Positions 54,953 to 64,000 of a stretch of DNA of 64,000 nt are shown here, piece by piece. Each line of letters begins with the position of its first letter. Position 1 is the first letter of the stretch. A program made the position numbers and the translations under genes. The stretch is taken from positions 3,135,418-3,199,417 of the forward strand of contig NZ_JBBCAT010000001.1 in the NCBI RefSeq assembly GCF_037203705.1. The letters are read 5' to 3'. The stretch comes from Prosthecomicrobium sp. N25. GTDB taxonomy: Bacteria; Pseudomonadota; Alphaproteobacteria; Rhizobiales; Ancalomicrobiaceae. A model generated the notes under the pieces. That model had not been told where the DNA came from. It saw only the letters and a program-made list of their open reading frames with translations, and searched no databases.

Positions 54953-55609
54953 TCAGGCCTTGGCGCCATCCTTGCCGGGATGCCGCAAGCCGCCATGGAT
55001 CGGCAGCCACCGGGGCGTCGAGGCCCGGTAGGCCTCGTAGGCCTGCCCGAAGTGACGGGCGAGCGCCTCCTCCTCCACCCGGCTCTGCCTGACCAGGACG
55101 GCCACGCCCGCGATCAGGCAGACGAGAGAGAAGACCGACGGCAGCGCGAGGAAGAAGCCCACCTGACCGGCGATCACCGCCAGGAAGATCGGGTTCCGCG
55201 TCAGGCCGTATGGACCGTCGGTGAAGAGCCGCGACGGCATCCGCCCGCCCGTCCCGGACCGCCAGTCGGCCTCCAGATAGGAATGGACATAGTCGACCGC
55301 CCCGAGCGCGGCGATCATCAGCAGGATGCCGGTGGCGACCACCGCGGGCCGGTTCGCCAGCGCCTCGAACGGGAGCAGGAGCTGGTCGATCCCGGGGAAC
55401 GGCACCCTGGCGACGCAGACGATCAGGATCGAGGCGCGGAAGAGCCGGAACACCGACTGGTGCCGCCAGTTGGCCGACCCGCGCGCCCCCGGGTCCGCGT
55501 GGGACCAGCCGGTCCGCGCACGGAAGGCCAGCAGCCGCACCGTGTAGTGCAGCGCCACGAAGCCGAAATAGCAGGCCATAAAGCCCCGGGCGAACGCGTC
55601 GAAGGTCAT
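54953..55609 (-). CDS. Isoprenylcysteine carboxyl methyltransferase-family membrane protein
   Basis: This 218-residue membrane protein has about five helices and the ICMT/PEMT motif FTDGPYGLTRNPIFLAVIAG, followed by ARHFGQAYEAYRASTPRWLP at the C-terminus. Bacterial members methylate lipids or unknown substrates with SAM. The start at 55609 is chosen because GAGGTGGTTC precedes it; a start at 55636 is possible. A TATAAT-like -10 lies about 60 bp upstream. Confidence 0.8.
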   Translation of the reverse strand: MTFDAFARGFMACYFGFVALHYTVRLLAFRARTGWSHADPGARGSANWRHQSVFRLFRASILIVCVARVPFPGIDQLLLPFEALANRPAVVATGILLMIAALGAVDYVHSYLEADWRSGTGGRMPSRLFTDGPYGLTRNPIFLAVIAGQVGFFLALPSVFSLVCLIAGVAVLVRQSRVEEEALARHFGQAYEAYRASTPRWLPIHGGLRHPGKDGAKA

Positions 55610-55669
55610 GAACCACCTCGACGTGCACATTACCACGATCGGTGACTAAAATAAAAACCACTGAATACG

Positions 55670-55675
55670 ATTATA
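55670..55675 (-). promoter_or_regulatory. TATAAT -10 element before the ICMT-like gene
   Basis: On the minus strand a perfect TATAAT lies in an AT-rich pocket (55640-55690), about 60 bp before the ATG. No good -35 is seen at the usual distance. GTGACT (55642-55647) and AGTCAC (55686-55691) form a spaced inverted repeat around it. Confidence 0.4.
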
Positions 55676-55845
55676 GAAACATTCCAGTCACGACGAATGC
55701 GTATTCGCGGCCTGTCCCGCGTGTCTCTGCTCGGCGGCTTTCCCGTCTGGCACGGCCGTGGCCCAAGAGGACCGAGCCCGGGACCTGTGAGGGCACCCGG
55801 GCAGGCTCCGCTGGAGATGAGGCCCGTTGGCAGGACCCCGGCGGG

Positions 55846-56646
55846 TCAGTGCAGGATCTGGCTCAGGAACAGCTTGGTGCGCTCGTGCTGCGGATTGCCG
55901 AAGAACGCCGCCGGTTCGTTCTGCTCGATGATCTGGCCGGCGTCCATGAAGATGACCCGGTTCGCCACCTGCCGCGCGAAGCCCATCTCATGGGTGACGC
56001 ACAGCATGGTCATGCCCGACTCGGCCAGGCTGATCATCACCTCGAGCACCTCCTTCACCATCTCGGGGTCGAGCGCGGAGGTGGGCTCGTCAAAGAGCAT
56101 GATCTTGGGGTTCATGCAGAGCGAGCGGGCGATGGCGACACGCTGCTGCTGTCCGCCGGACAGCTGGCCCGGATACTTGTTGGCCTGTTCCGGGATGCGC
56201 ACCCGCTTGAGGTAGTGCATCGCCACCTCCTCGGCCTCCTTCTTGGGCAGCTTCTTCACCCAGATCGGCGCGAGCGTGCAGTTCTCCAGGATGGTGAGAT
56301 GCGGGAACAGGTTGAAGTGCTGGAACACCATGCCGACGTCGCGGCGCACCTCGTCGATCTTCTTGAGGTCGTTGGTGAGCTCGATCCCGTCGACGACGAT
56401 CTGCCCCTTCTGGTGCTCCTCCAGGCGGTTGATGCAGCGGATCATGGTCGACTTGCCGGAGCCGGACGGTCCGCACACGACGATCCGCTCGCCCTTGTTG
56501 ACGGTCAGGTTGATGTCCTTCAGCACATGGAAGTCGCCGTACCACTTGTTGACGCCGGCCATGCGCACGGCGACCTCGTTCAAGACCTTCATCTTGGAGC
56601 GGTCGGCCTTGAGTTCTTCGGCGGACACCGCGTTTTCGATCGTCAT
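55846..56646 (-). CDS. aapP: General L-amino-acid ABC transporter ATPase
   Basis: This 266-residue ATPase of the polar-amino-acid family has Walker [12 protein letters not shown]-loop [13 protein letters not shown], signature [10 protein letters not shown], Walker [13 protein letters not shown] and the switch His in CVTHEMGFA. It energises AapQ and AapM. The start at 56646 follows GGAGACCCACG. It closes the operon aapJ-aapQ-aapM-aapP; about 230 bp without a gene separate it from the ICMT-like gene. Confidence 0.95.
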   Translation of the reverse strand: MTIENAVSAEELKADRSKMKVLNEVAVRMAGVNKWYGDFHVLKDINLTVNKGERIVVCGPSGSGKSTMIRCINRLEEHQKGQIVVDGIELTNDLKKIDEVRRDVGMVFQHFNLFPHLTILENCTLAPIWVKKLPKKEAEEVAMHYLKRVRIPEQANKYPGQLSGGQQQRVAIARSLCMNPKIMLFDEPTSALDPEMVKEVLEVMISLAESGMTMLCVTHEMGFARQVANRVIFMDAGQIIEQNEPAAFFGNPQHERTKLFLSQILH

Positions 56647-56660
56647 CGTGGGTCTCCGGA

Positions 56661-57812
56661 TCAGCGTTTGTGGCCGGTGTTGAGCCGGCGTTCCATGAAC
56701 ATCGAGTATCGGCTCATGCCGAAGCAGAAGACGAAGTAGAAGATGGCGGCCACGAGGTAGCCCGTGCCCGCCACCGTCGGCGCCGCCCAGTTCGCGTCCG
56801 TGCGGGTGAAGTTGATCATGCCGAGGAGGTCGAAGAGCGACACGATGGCGACCAGCGTGGTGTCCTTGAACAGGCCGATGAAGGTGTTCACGATACCCGG
56901 GATGACGAGCTTCAGCGCCTGCGGCATGACCACGAGCAGCATCATCTTCCAATAGTTGAGCCCGAGCGCCATGGCGCCCTCGTACTGCCCCTTCGGGATC
57001 GCCTGCAACCCGCCGCGCACCACCTCGGCCATGTAGGCCGCCGAGAAGAGCGACACGCCGATCAGCGCGCGCAGCAACTTGTCCACGTCCGTGCCCGCCG
57101 GCATGAACAGCGGCAGCATGTTGGAGGCCATGAACAGCACGGTGATCAGCGGCACGCCGCGCCAGAACTCGATGAACATGATCGAGAGCAGGCGGATGAT
57201 CGGCATCTTCGACCGTCGCCCGAGCGCAAGCATGATGCCGAGCGGCAGGGAGAACACGATGCCGGTGACGGCGACCACCAGGGTCACCAGCACGCCGCCC
57301 CACAGGTAGCTTTCCACGTCCTCCAGGCCGAAGAGGCCGCCGCGCAGCAGCACGAAGGCGACGATCGGGAATGCCAGGAAGAAGAGCAGCGCGTTCAGCC
57401 GCTTCAGCGGCGCCTTCGGGATCATGAGCGGCGCCAGCAGCCCGAAGAAGAGCAGGAACACCACGTCCACGCGCCAGCGTTCCGGGATCGGGTAGCGCCC
57501 GTAGACCCATTGCAGCCAGTAGGCCTTGGCGTAGGGCCAGCAGGCGCCGACGTCCGCCGACTTTCGGCAATCCTCGCCCGAGGTGCCCTGGAACACCGCG
57601 CGCACCAGCGCAAAATCGATGAACTGCCAGGCGATCCAGCCGAAGATCACGATGCCGATCAGGGTCAGCAGGATGTCGCCGGGCGTCGCGAAGAGCCGCG
57701 CCCGCGCCCAGGCATAGGGTCCCACCACCGACGACGGCGGCGGCTCGGCCTGCTTCAGTTCGGAGCGGACGAAGGCGATGCCACCTGGTGCGCCGTCGGA
57801 AACCATGGTCAT
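56661..57812 (-). CDS. aapM: General L-amino-acid ABC transporter permease AapM
   Basis: This 383-residue permease has an extended N-terminal part (helix [17 protein letters not shown] region and a loop with two Cys) before the core HisM-like domain. The coupling loop reads [20 protein letters not shown], followed by [20 protein letters not shown]. The long N-terminus distinguishes AapM from ordinary HisM. Three bases separate it from aapQ. With AapQ it forms the membrane channel. Confidence 0.94.
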   Translation of the reverse strand: MTMVSDGAPGGIAFVRSELKQAEPPPSSVVGPYAWARARLFATPGDILLTLIGIVIFGWIAWQFIDFALVRAVFQGTSGEDCRKSADVGACWPYAKAYWLQWVYGRYPIPERWRVDVVFLLFFGLLAPLMIPKAPLKRLNALLFFLAFPIVAFVLLRGGLFGLEDVESYLWGGVLVTLVVAVTGIVFSLPLGIMLALGRRSKMPIIRLLSIMFIEFWRGVPLITVLFMASNMLPLFMPAGTDVDKLLRALIGVSLFSAAYMAEVVRGGLQAIPKGQYEGAMALGLNYWKMMLLVVMPQALKLVIPGIVNTFIGLFKDTTLVAIVSLFDLLGMINFTRTDANWAAPTVAGTGYLVAAIFYFVFCFGMSRYSMFMERRLNTGHKR

Positions 57813-57815
57813 CGG

Positions 57816-59006
57816 TCAGCGCTCCACGATGGCCATGCGGCCGTTGAACCAGTTCATGAAGGCCGAGGTCGCCAGACTCGTGCCCAGGTAGATGAGCATC
57901 CAGATCGCGATCACCTCGATCGCCTGGCCGGTCTGGTTGAGGACCGTGCCGCCCGTGTAGACGAGGTCTGGATAGCCGACCGCCACCGCGAGCGAGGAGT
58001 TCTTGGTGAGGTTCAGGTACTGGCTCGTCAGCGGCGGGATGATCACCCGCATGGCCTGCGGCACGACCACCAGCCGGAGGGTGTCGCCCGGACGCAGCCC
58101 GAGCGAGCGGGCCGCCTCGGTCTGGCCGTGGCTGACCGCCATGATGCCGGCCCGCACGATCTCGGCGATGAAGGCGCCGGTGTAGATGACGAGCGCGAGC
58201 AGCAGAGCCATGAACTCCGGGATGACCCGGGTACCGCCCGCGATGTTGAAGGTCGACTTGGTGGGCGCGTTGACGGTGAGCCCCGAGCCGGTCGCCAGGA
58301 AGGCGATCGCCGGCAGCCCGACGATCAGGCCGAGGCTCGTCCACCCGGTCGGGAACCGTTGCCCGGTCGCCGCCTGCCGCCGGCGCGCCCAGAAGCGGAT
58401 GCCCAGGGAGAGCAGGATCGCGACCAGGAGCCCGCCGGCGACCGCTTCGCCGGAGGCCGGCGTCCAGACGAACTCCGGGATGATGAGCCCGCGGTTGTTC
58501 AGGAAGACCCACCCGCTCACCGGCTGCAGCGACTGCCGCGGGCTCGGCAGGAGCGCCAGCACGGCGAAGTACCAGAACAGGATCTGCAGCAGAAGCGGCA
58601 GGTTGCGCACGATCTCCACGTAGAGGGTCGCGAGCTTCTGGATCACGAAGTTGGAGGACAGCCGCGCGATGCCGGCGATGAAGCCGAGGAGCGTCGCCAG
58701 CACGATGCCGAGCCCGGCCACCAGGGCCGTGTTGGCGAGGCCGACCAGGATCGCCCGCCCGTAGGAGGAGTCTTTCGGGTAGTCGATCAGCGACTGCGAG
58801 ATGTCGAAGCCCGCCTGCGCGCCGAGGAACCCGAAGCCTTGCGCGATGTTGCGCTGCTGCAGGTTGACCGCCGCGTTGTGCACGAAGGTCCAGACGACCG
58901 CCACCACGAGCGCGAGCGTCAGCACCTGGTAGAGGACGCCGCGGACCTCCGGGTTGTTGAGCCACGAGCCCCCGGACGTCTCGTCCCGTTTCGCTTCACT
59001 CGCCAT
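57816..59006 (-). CDS. aapQ: General L-amino-acid ABC transporter permease AapQ
   Basis: This 396-residue permease has the long insertion between helices that is typical of AapQ. Core features are [18 protein letters not shown] and the coupling loop [20 protein letters not shown], followed by [18 protein letters not shown]. The ATG at 59006 is preceded by a weak GGGGCG site; translation is probably aided by the operon. It follows aapJ after a hairpin at 59120-59148. Confidence 0.94.
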   Translation of the reverse strand: MASEAKRDETSGGSWLNNPEVRGVLYQVLTLALVVAVVWTFVHNAAVNLQQRNIAQGFGFLGAQAGFDISQSLIDYPKDSSYGRAILVGLANTALVAGLGIVLATLLGFIAGIARLSSNFVIQKLATLYVEIVRNLPLLLQILFWYFAVLALLPSPRQSLQPVSGWVFLNNRGLIIPEFVWTPASGEAVAGGLLVAILLSLGIRFWARRRQAATGQRFPTGWTSLGLIVGLPAIAFLATGSGLTVNAPTKSTFNIAGGTRVIPEFMALLLALVIYTGAFIAEIVRAGIMAVSHGQTEAARSLGLRPGDTLRLVVVPQAMRVIIPPLTSQYLNLTKNSSLAVAVGYPDLVYTGGTVLNQTGQAIEVIAIWMLIYLGTSLATSAFMNWFNGRMAIVER

Positions 59007-59119
59007 GCTACGCCCCACGCTCGCCCGAACCCCCGGGCGCAAGTCACCCCCAAGGCCGCCGGCGCGGCCCGGAAGGGTCACGCGGCGTCCGCGAACCGGC
59101 CTGCCGGGCCGGAGGGTCC

Positions 59120-59148
59120 GGGCCGCGTCCCCGAGAGGACGGCGGCCC
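59120..59148 (-). other. Hairpin between aapJ and aapQ
   Basis: GGGCCGCGTCC and GGAC-G-GCGGCCC pair as an 11-bp stem with one bulged base and a 6-base loop, 17 bp after the aapJ stop. No U-run follows. Such elements typically keep binding-protein mRNA more abundant than permease mRNA. Confidence 0.55.
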
Positions 59149-59165
59149 GGCCCTGGGTCACCGGA

Positions 59166-60182
59166 TCAGCGGATCGGGGGCGCGTACTGGAGGCCGCCCT
59201 TCGACCACAGCGCGTTCACGCCGCGGGCGATCTTGAGCGGAGACCCCTGCCCGACATTGCGCTCGAAGCTCTCGCCGTAATTCCCGATATGCTTGACGAT
59301 CTGGTAGGCCCAGGCGTTCGACAGGCCGATGCCCTCGCCGAACTTGCCTTCCTTGCCCAGCAGGCGGCGCACTTCGGGGTTGGTGGAGTTGAGCATCTCG
59401 TCGACGTTGGCCTTGGTGACGCCGAGCTCCTCAGCCGTGATCAGGGCGAAGAGCGACCACTTGACCACGTTGAACCACGCGTCGTCGCCCTGGCGGACCA
59501 GCGGGCCGAGGGGCTCCTTCGAGATGATCTCCGGCAGCACGATGTGGTCGGCCGGGTTCGTCAGCCGCAGGCGCTCCGCATAGAGGCCGGAGGCGTCCGT
59601 CGTCATGGCGTCGCAGCGGCCGCTGTCGTAGGCCTTGTTGACCTCGTCGCTCTTCTCGAAGCTGACGACCTCGTACTTCATGTTCTTCGAACGGAAGAAG
59701 TCGGCGAGGTTGAGCTCGGTGGTGGTGCCGGTCTGGGTGCACACCGAGGCGCCCGACAGCTGCAGGGCGGAGGTGACGTTCAGGCTCTTGCGAACCATGA
59801 AGCCCTGGCCGTCATAGTAGTTGATGCCGGCGAACTTCAGGCCGAGCGACGTGTCGCGCGACATGGTCCAGGTCGTGTTGCGCGACAGCACGTCCACTTC
59901 GCCCGACTGCAGCGCGGTGAACCGGTCCTTCGCCGACAGCGGCGTGAACTTCACCTTCGACGGGTCGTTGAAGACGGCCGCGGCCACGGCCCGGCAGACG
60001 TCGACGTCGAAGCCGACGTAGTTGCCCGACTGGTCGGGCTGGGCGAAGCCGGCGAGGCCCGGGCCGACGCCGCATTGCAGGAAGCCCTTGGCCTTGACGT
60101 CGTCCAGCGTTCCCGCCGAGGCGGCTGTGGCGGCAAATCCGACCGCGACGCCGAAGGCCGCCGCGACGATCTTGGTTTTCAT
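59166..60182 (-). CDS. aapJ: General L-amino-acid ABC transporter receptor
   Basis: This 338-residue periplasmic receptor has a signal peptide (MKTKIVAAAFGVAVGFAATA, cleavage near ASA-GT) and a SBP_bac_3 core with CGVGPGLAGFAQPDQSG, RNTTWTMSRD, TGTTTELNLADFF and LPEIISKEPLGPLVR. In rhizobia AapJ binds a wide range of L-amino acids. The start was set at 60182 behind AAGGGTCC. It is the first gene of aapJQMP and is divergent from metC, so amino-acid supply could control both through the 294-bp shared region. Confidence 0.95.
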   Translation of the reverse strand: MKTKIVAAAFGVAVGFAATAASAGTLDDVKAKGFLQCGVGPGLAGFAQPDQSGNYVGFDVDVCRAVAAAVFNDPSKVKFTPLSAKDRFTALQSGEVDVLSRNTTWTMSRDTSLGLKFAGINYYDGQGFMVRKSLNVTSALQLSGASVCTQTGTTTELNLADFFRSKNMKYEVVSFEKSDEVNKAYDSGRCDAMTTDASGLYAERLRLTNPADHIVLPEIISKEPLGPLVRQGDDAWFNVVKWSLFALITAEELGVTKANVDEMLNSTNPEVRRLLGKEGKFGEGIGLSNAWAYQIVKHIGNYGESFERNVGQGSPLKIARGVNALWSKGGLQYAPPIR

Positions 60183-60476
60183 GTTTGGACCCTTACTGTT
60201 GGCCGTTTTACGTTCGCGTCTGCGCATATGTCCGAAAGGTCCCGTACCTGACCCGGACTTGCGGTCCGCAGAAGCAAGCTGCGGGCCGAATGGCGCGCGG
60301 GCCGCTCCTGCTCGGTTTTTCGGTCGCCGCTCCCCGTCCGCCCGCGACCGGACCGAGGTGGCGGCCCAGCCATCTCAGGCTATTCATGACGACGGGTCAA
60401 GGGGGCGTGCGCCCGAAACTGACGCCGTGCTAAGGGAAGTTCCCGACGCGGCCGGACCCGAATCCCCGAGGAAACC

Positions 60477-61703
60477 ATGAGCCAGAACGCCGAGAACGAC
60501 GAAATGCCCCGCCGTGCCCCGGCGCTGGCCACCCGCCTCTCCCATGCCGGACGGCCGCAGGACGCGTCGCTTCCCTTCGTGAACCCGCCGATCGTCCGGG
60601 CCTCCACGGTGCTCTTCGAGAGTGTCGGCGCGATGCAGGGCGGCAAGGCGCGGTATGTCTATGGAAGACGCGGAACGCCTACTTCGGAGGCATTGTGCGA
60701 CGCCATGACGGACCTCGAGGGCGCGGCCGGATCGGTCGTCACGCCGTCGGGCCTCGCGGCCATCTCGGTGGCGCTGCTCTCGGTCGTCTCGGCCGGCGAC
60801 CACCTGCTCGTCGTGGACACCGCCTACCACCCCTGCCGCCATTTCTGCGACACCGTGCTGAAGCGGATGGGGGTCGAGACGGAATATTACGATCCCGCCG
60901 TCGGCGCGGGCATCGCGGCGCTGTTCCGGCCGAACACGCGCGCCGTCTATCTCGAGGCGCCCGGCTCGCTCACCTTCGAGATGCAGGACGTGCCCGCCAT
61001 CGCGGCCGCGGCGCGCGCCCGCGGGATCGTGTCGATCATGGACAACACCTGGGCCACCCCGGTCTTCTTCCGCCCCCTCGACCACGGCATCGACATCACC
61101 CTCCTCGCCGCCACCAAATATGTCGGCGGCCACTCCGACCTGATGCTCGGCACCGTCTCGGCCAACGCCGCCCTGTGGCCCGCCGTGAAGGAGACCAGCG
61201 GGTCGCTCGGCATGTTCACCGGCGCCGACGACATGTTCGCGGCCCTGCGCGGGCTGCGCACCATGGACCTGCGGCTCCGTCGCCACCAGGAGAGCGCCCT
61301 CGCGGTCGCCCGCTGGCTGCAGGGCCGGCCCGAGGTGGGCCGCGTGCTCCACCCCGCGCTGGAGACCGACCCCGGGCACGCGCTCTGGCGGCGCGACTTC
61401 TGCGGCGCCACGGGCCTCTTCGGGGTCGTGCTCGCCGCCCCCTACCCCTCCCGGGCGGTCGCCGCCATGCTGGACGGGCTGCGCTGGTTCGGCCTGGGCT
61501 ATTCCTGGGGCGGCTTCGAAAGCCTCGCCATTCCCGCCGACGTCGCACTTTCCCGCACGGCCACGCGCTTCGAGGCCGCGGGCCCGCTGATCCGCCTCCA
61601 TGTCGGCCTGGAGGACCCCGCCGACCTCATCGCCGACCTGCAGGACGGCTTCCGGCGCCTCACCGCCGTCGCGGCCGCCCCGGCCGACGAAACCGACCTC
61701 TGA
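60477..61703 (+). CDS. metC: Cystathionine beta-lyase
   Basis: This 408-residue PLP enzyme of the Cys/Met metabolism family carries the cofactor lysine Lys214 in LLAATKYVGGHSDLM and the PLP-binding YGRRGTPTSEALCDAM. The MetC rather than MetB assignment rests on features such as LSHAGRPQ at the start and WGGFESLAIP near the C-terminus. It converts cystathionine to homocysteine, pyruvate and ammonia in methionine synthesis. The following permease starts 12 bp later. Confidence 0.9.
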   Translation: MSQNAENDEMPRRAPALATRLSHAGRPQDASLPFVNPPIVRASTVLFESVGAMQGGKARYVYGRRGTPTSEALCDAMTDLEGAAGSVVTPSGLAAISVALLSVVSAGDHLLVVDTAYHPCRHFCDTVLKRMGVETEYYDPAVGAGIAALFRPNTRAVYLEAPGSLTFEMQDVPAIAAAARARGIVSIMDNTWATPVFFRPLDHGIDITLLAATKYVGGHSDLMLGTVSANAALWPAVKETSGSLGMFTGADDMFAALRGLRTMDLRLRRHQESALAVARWLQGRPEVGRVLHPALETDPGHALWRRDFCGATGLFGVVLAAPYPSRAVAAMLDGLRWFGLGYSWGGFESLAIPADVALSRTATRFEAAGPLIRLHVGLEDPADLIADLQDGFRRLTAVAAAPADETDL

Positions 61704-61715
61704 CCGGACACCCTC

Positions 61716-62654
61716 ATGCGCCGGCTTCTCGCCTGGATGGGCCGGCACGGAACCGCCCTGTCGGCCGCCTCGATCTTCATCGGCCTCGCCACGCCGGATC
61801 TCGCCGCGCTCGTGCGGCCGTGGCTCGCCTCCCTGGTCACCGTCATGCTGGCGCTGGCCTTTCTGATGATCGACCCGGCGGCCGTCGCCGCGACGCTGCG
61901 CCGGCCCCGGCCGATCCTGGCGGGCGCGCTCGTGCTCGCGGTGGCGACCCCGCTGGCCTTCCGCCTGGCCGGTCCGATTTTCGATCCGCTACTCGGGCCC
62001 GGGCTCACCCTGGCCCTCTTCATCTTCGCCTTCGGTCCGCCGACCCTCTCCTCCCCGGCTTTCGCCGCCCTGATGGGGCTCGACGGCGCGCAGGCGCTCA
62101 CGCTGTGCCTCGCCCTGACGCTCGCCTCGCCGCTGGTCGTGCCCGCCGTCGCCGGGCTGATCGGCGTCGACTTCCCTCTGGACGCCGCCCGCCTCGCCCT
62201 GCGGCTGGCCGCCATCGTGCTGCCCGCCGCGGCCGCTGCCGCGATCGTCATCGTCCTCGCGGGGCGCGACAGGATCCTGCGCAACCGGGAGGCCGTGACC
62301 GGCACCTTGATCGTTCCCCTCGCGATCTTCGCGGTAGGATCCATGGACGGGATCACCGCCAAGGTCGCGGCGGAACCGCTGCACATGGCCGGCATCCTTC
62401 TTTTCGGTATCGCCCTTGCGGTCGGCGGGATCTTGGCGACCAGCCTGGTGCTCTGGCCCGCCGGCCGGTCCTCCGCGCTCGCCCTCGGCTGGTGTGGAGG
62501 CAACCGCAATCTCGGGCTGCTCGTCGGGGCCATGTCCGGGAGCCTGCCCGACGACACCTGGTCCTATTTCGCCATGGCGCAATTCCCGATCTACGCCCTC
62601 CCCCTCGTTGCCGGGCGGGTCTACCGTGTCCTTCTCCGTCGCGCGCCGCGGTGA
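61716..62654 (+). CDS. Bile-acid:sodium symporter-like membrane protein
   Basis: This 312-residue membrane protein has about ten hydrophobic helices. LIGVDFPLDAARLALRLAAI and GWCGGNRNLGLLVGAMSG recall the BASS/ArsB-ACR3-like fold, where the GGNRN stretch forms part of the ion site. The substrate is unknown. Its position 12 bp after metC suggests co-expression and perhaps export of a sulfur amino acid or related acid, which is inference. Confidence 0.72.
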   Translation: MRRLLAWMGRHGTALSAASIFIGLATPDLAALVRPWLASLVTVMLALAFLMIDPAAVAATLRRPRPILAGALVLAVATPLAFRLAGPIFDPLLGPGLTLALFIFAFGPPTLSSPAFAALMGLDGAQALTLCLALTLASPLVVPAVAGLIGVDFPLDAARLALRLAAIVLPAAAAAAIVIVLAGRDRILRNREAVTGTLIVPLAIFAVGSMDGITAKVAAEPLHMAGILLFGIALAVGGILATSLVLWPAGRSSALALGWCGGNRNLGLLVGAMSGSLPDDTWSYFAMAQFPIYALPLVAGRVYRVLLRRAPR

Positions 62655-62670
62655 GCGGCGGCACCGCCCT

Positions 62671-62919
62671 TCAGATCGACGAATTGCGGTGACAGCATGA
62701 CGCAGGGACATCATACAACTTGTCATTTTTCGTCAATCCTCGTGGGACGGTCAGTTTCCAAATCAGAAACAGCCCCCTCGCACAGGTCGACCTAGGCAAT
62801 TTTCCGACTAGAAGACCTTTCGATTTTGAGGGCTCATCATAATATATGCGAATAAAGCGCAGCCGATCGGGACTCAGTTCAGGAACTTTAGAATTTTCTA
62901 TTGTGGATCGTCTGATCAC
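62671..62919 (-). CDS. Doubtful short ORF in AT-rich islet
   Basis: This 82-codon frame starts with GTG and encodes PDRLRFIRIYYDEPSKS and three cysteines. Its base composition is clearly lower in GC than any neighbouring gene. There is no ribosome binding site of note and no known family. The frame stays open upstream to about 63000 without an ATG, so it may be the tail of an inactivated foreign gene. Confidence 0.25.
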   Translation of the reverse strand: MIRRSTIENSKVPELSPDRLRFIRIYYDEPSKSKGLLVGKLPRSTCARGLFLIWKLTVPRGLTKNDKLYDVPASCCHRNSSI

Positions 62920-63020
62920 CGAATCAAGGTGGGCTTCTAATACAAGTACTTCATTCGAGGCCGCAGCGTTTGTCCGGAAGGGGTCAGGATATACACGGTT
63001 GCATCGACGCGAACCTTGAA
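62693..63020. other. AT-rich islet, probable foreign or decayed DNA
   Basis: Around 330 bases drop sharply in GC compared with the rest of the window (for example near 62700-62735 and 62825-62905). No complete gene, inverted terminal repeat or target duplication was found. Together with 63021-63185 it fills the space between the BASS-like permease and the ArsR-type regulator. Confidence 0.5.
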
Positions 63021-63185
63021 TTACTTTACGTCATGCGGCCGGGCCAAGAGGGGTGTCCGGTCGAGGGGCGGTTGCGCCGCACCAGTCTGCGTCAGGGTCC
63101 GATCGGGGCGGTTCCGACACAGGTCCACGGGCCGCGTTCCGGCACGGCCCGATCACAAGGATCTTCCTGGTCCACGGAGACGTTG

Positions 63186-63542
63186 ATGTTGCTACAGCCC
63201 AATTCCCCGGCACCCGGGTGGATGTCGGATCCCCAGGGTCTTTCGCTGCAACGAAGCAAGTTGTCGAATATTTCAAAGGCCGGAAGCGAACTGCTGAAGG
63301 CACTATCCCATGAGGGCCGCCTGACGATCCTGGCCCTCCTCTGCGAGAAGGAGCGATCCGTTACCGAGCTCGAGACGATTCTGGAGCTCCGGCAGCCTGC
63401 CGTCTCCCAGCAGCTCGCTCGCCTGCGGCATGACAACCTTGTTGCCACCCGGCGAGAGGGGAAGCTCATCTACTATTCACTCGCGAGCGAGCAGGCGCGC
63501 GAGGTGGTCTCCACCCTGACCCGTCTCTACGGAGAGGGCTGA
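63186..63542 (+). CDS. ArsR-family transcriptional regulator
   Basis: This 118-residue winged-helix protein has the core LLKALSHEGRLTILALLCEK, recognition region LELRQPAVSQQLARLRHDNL and wing ATRREGKLIYYSLA, closest in style to the BigR/NolR group. The ELCVCDL metal site of true ArsR is absent; the only cysteine is in LALLCEKER, so it may sense a reactive sulfur species with one Cys or no metal at all. The start at 63186 follows GGAGACGTTG; a later ATG at 63222 is possible. Confidence 0.85.
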   Translation: MLLQPNSPAPGWMSDPQGLSLQRSKLSNISKAGSELLKALSHEGRLTILALLCEKERSVTELETILELRQPAVSQQLARLRHDNLVATRREGKLIYYSLASEQAREVVSTLTRLYGEG

Positions 63543-63652
63543 CCCGCGGCACCGGTCCGGTGGCGCGGGTCCGAGGGCCGGCGCCACGGTCGGGCACCAC
63601 GGTCCCGATTCGAACGGGATCCCATCATCACGCCGAGGCCGCGAACGGAGCC

Positions 63653-64000
63653 TCAGCGCACGTCCTTGCCGAGCGCCTGGCTCGCATCGAGCATGTCGAG
63701 GTTCGCGAGAATCACCGCATTGCCGGGGTCCATGGCGCGCGCGGCGGCCAGCTTGGAGCGTGCGGTCTTCAGCTCGCCCCGGAGCATGAGGGAGTAGCCC
63801 TGGTTGTTCAGGATCACCGGCGTCGTCCCGACGATTCGGATCGCCTGCGTGTAGGCGCGGTCGGCGAGATCGAACCGCCGGAGCCGATCGTAGCTCGCCG
63901 CCAGGCCGACCCAGGCCTCCGCGTCCCGCGGCCCCTCCTCCACGGCCTTCCGGAAGGCCTGCTCGGCGAGCCCGAAATGGCCCTCGCGGTAGTGCCGCTT
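63653..64000 (-). CDS. TPR protein, C-terminal part (TadD-like), cut by window edge
   Basis: The last 115 codons of a gene whose start lies beyond the right edge. It contains tetratricopeptide units: KAVEEGPRDAEAWVGLAASY, then RAYTQAIRIVGTTPVILNNQ and AARAMDPGNAVILANLDML. The pattern, especially NNQGYSLMLRGE and ANLDML near the end, resembles TadD of Flp-pilus loci, but no other tad gene is in view. Membrane or secretion signals cannot be assessed. Confidence 0.65.
   Translation of the reverse strand, partial: KRHYREGHFGLAEQAFRKAVEEGPRDAEAWVGLAASYDRLRRFDLADRAYTQAIRIVGTTPVILNNQGYSLMLRGELKTARSKLAAARAMDPGNAVILANLDMLDASQALGKDVR

Noticed and set aside
55846-58965. Single long minus-strand frame that seems to join aapP with upstream sequence
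   Set aside because: Only its C-terminal 266 residues (AapP) are real; the rest is out of frame with AapM and AapQ.
56670-60251. Very long plus-strand frame antisense to the aap operon
   Set aside because: It is His/Arg/Asp-rich low-complexity shadow coding, opposite to well-conserved transporter genes.
63186-63542. Classical arsenic-sensing ArsR linked to arsC
   Set aside because: The metal-binding Cys motif is missing and arsC lies 41 kb away.

Overview
The window is high-GC (about 70% by eye), densely coded DNA of an alphaproteobacterium, almost certainly a member of Hyphomicrobiales (Rhizobiales). The placement rests on conserved gene blocks: dgt-argS followed by a SPOR-type cell-envelope gene with divergent erpA (1-4500); pcm, a LysM/M23 lipoprotein, a DUF815 ATPase, yajC, secD, secF, an Mth938-like gene and a squalene-synthase-like gene (35203-43098); and the general L-amino-acid transporter aapJQMP (55846-60182). 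The genus cannot be fixed from sequence reading alone. Small proteins of the DUF6894 and TPGPW...AAPDLL types would suit a Methylobacteriaceae-like or related lineage. No rRNA, CRISPR array or intact insertion sequence was seen. There is one tRNA, tRNA-Ser(UGA).

Layout. 1-6060: translation and nucleotide housekeeping genes and a 13-repeat TPR protein. 6164-13942: a divergent uptake and catabolism cassette (extradiol dioxygenase one way; FAD oxidoreductase plus a peptide-type ABC transporter the other way) around a perfect 14-bp palindrome and a near copy of it. 13952-20475: small hypothetical genes, a DHA2-type MFS exporter, a stand-alone AapJ-like binding protein and an L,D-transpeptidase. 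20534-22899: a PhnB-like VOC protein, arsenate reductase and manganese catalase. 23559-24574: tRNA-Ser followed by what looks like an island scar. 24575-31834: a second divergent cassette (alpha/beta hydrolase plus TSUP permease, against a tripartite tricarboxylate transporter, a carboxylesterase and a GntR/FCD regulator). 32026-34962: small secreted proteins, a BTLCP-type proteinase and a stand-alone TRAP receptor.

35203-43098 is the Sec accessory and cell-envelope block. 43151-45720 is the most notable system: a four-gene bufferin-type RiPP operon. It has a secreted four-cysteine precursor (DUF2282), an MNIO enzyme (DUF692), a DUF2063 partner and a DoxX membrane protein, and is preceded by an ECF-sigma-like promoter (GTAACC-N16-CGAAT). 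45923-47065 holds ndk and a small membrane protein, separated by a nested inverted repeat. 47332-53266 is a signalling operon in which a TRAP-type solute receptor with no permease precedes a periplasmic-domain histidine kinase, a receiver-bearing kinase with a DUF3369-like middle region and an OmpR-type regulator. After a sulfurtransferase and two small genes come aapPMQJ, metC, a BASS-like permease, an AT-rich islet, an ArsR-family regulator and a truncated TPR gene at the right edge.

Taken together the window describes a metabolically flexible aerobe. It invests in scavenging amino acids, peptides and carboxylates, in sensing external solutes, and in coping with metal and oxidative stress through bufferin, Mn catalase and ArsC. 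Most functional assignments come from recognisable motifs and gene order. Substrates of the transporters and sensors are inferred only at the level of class.
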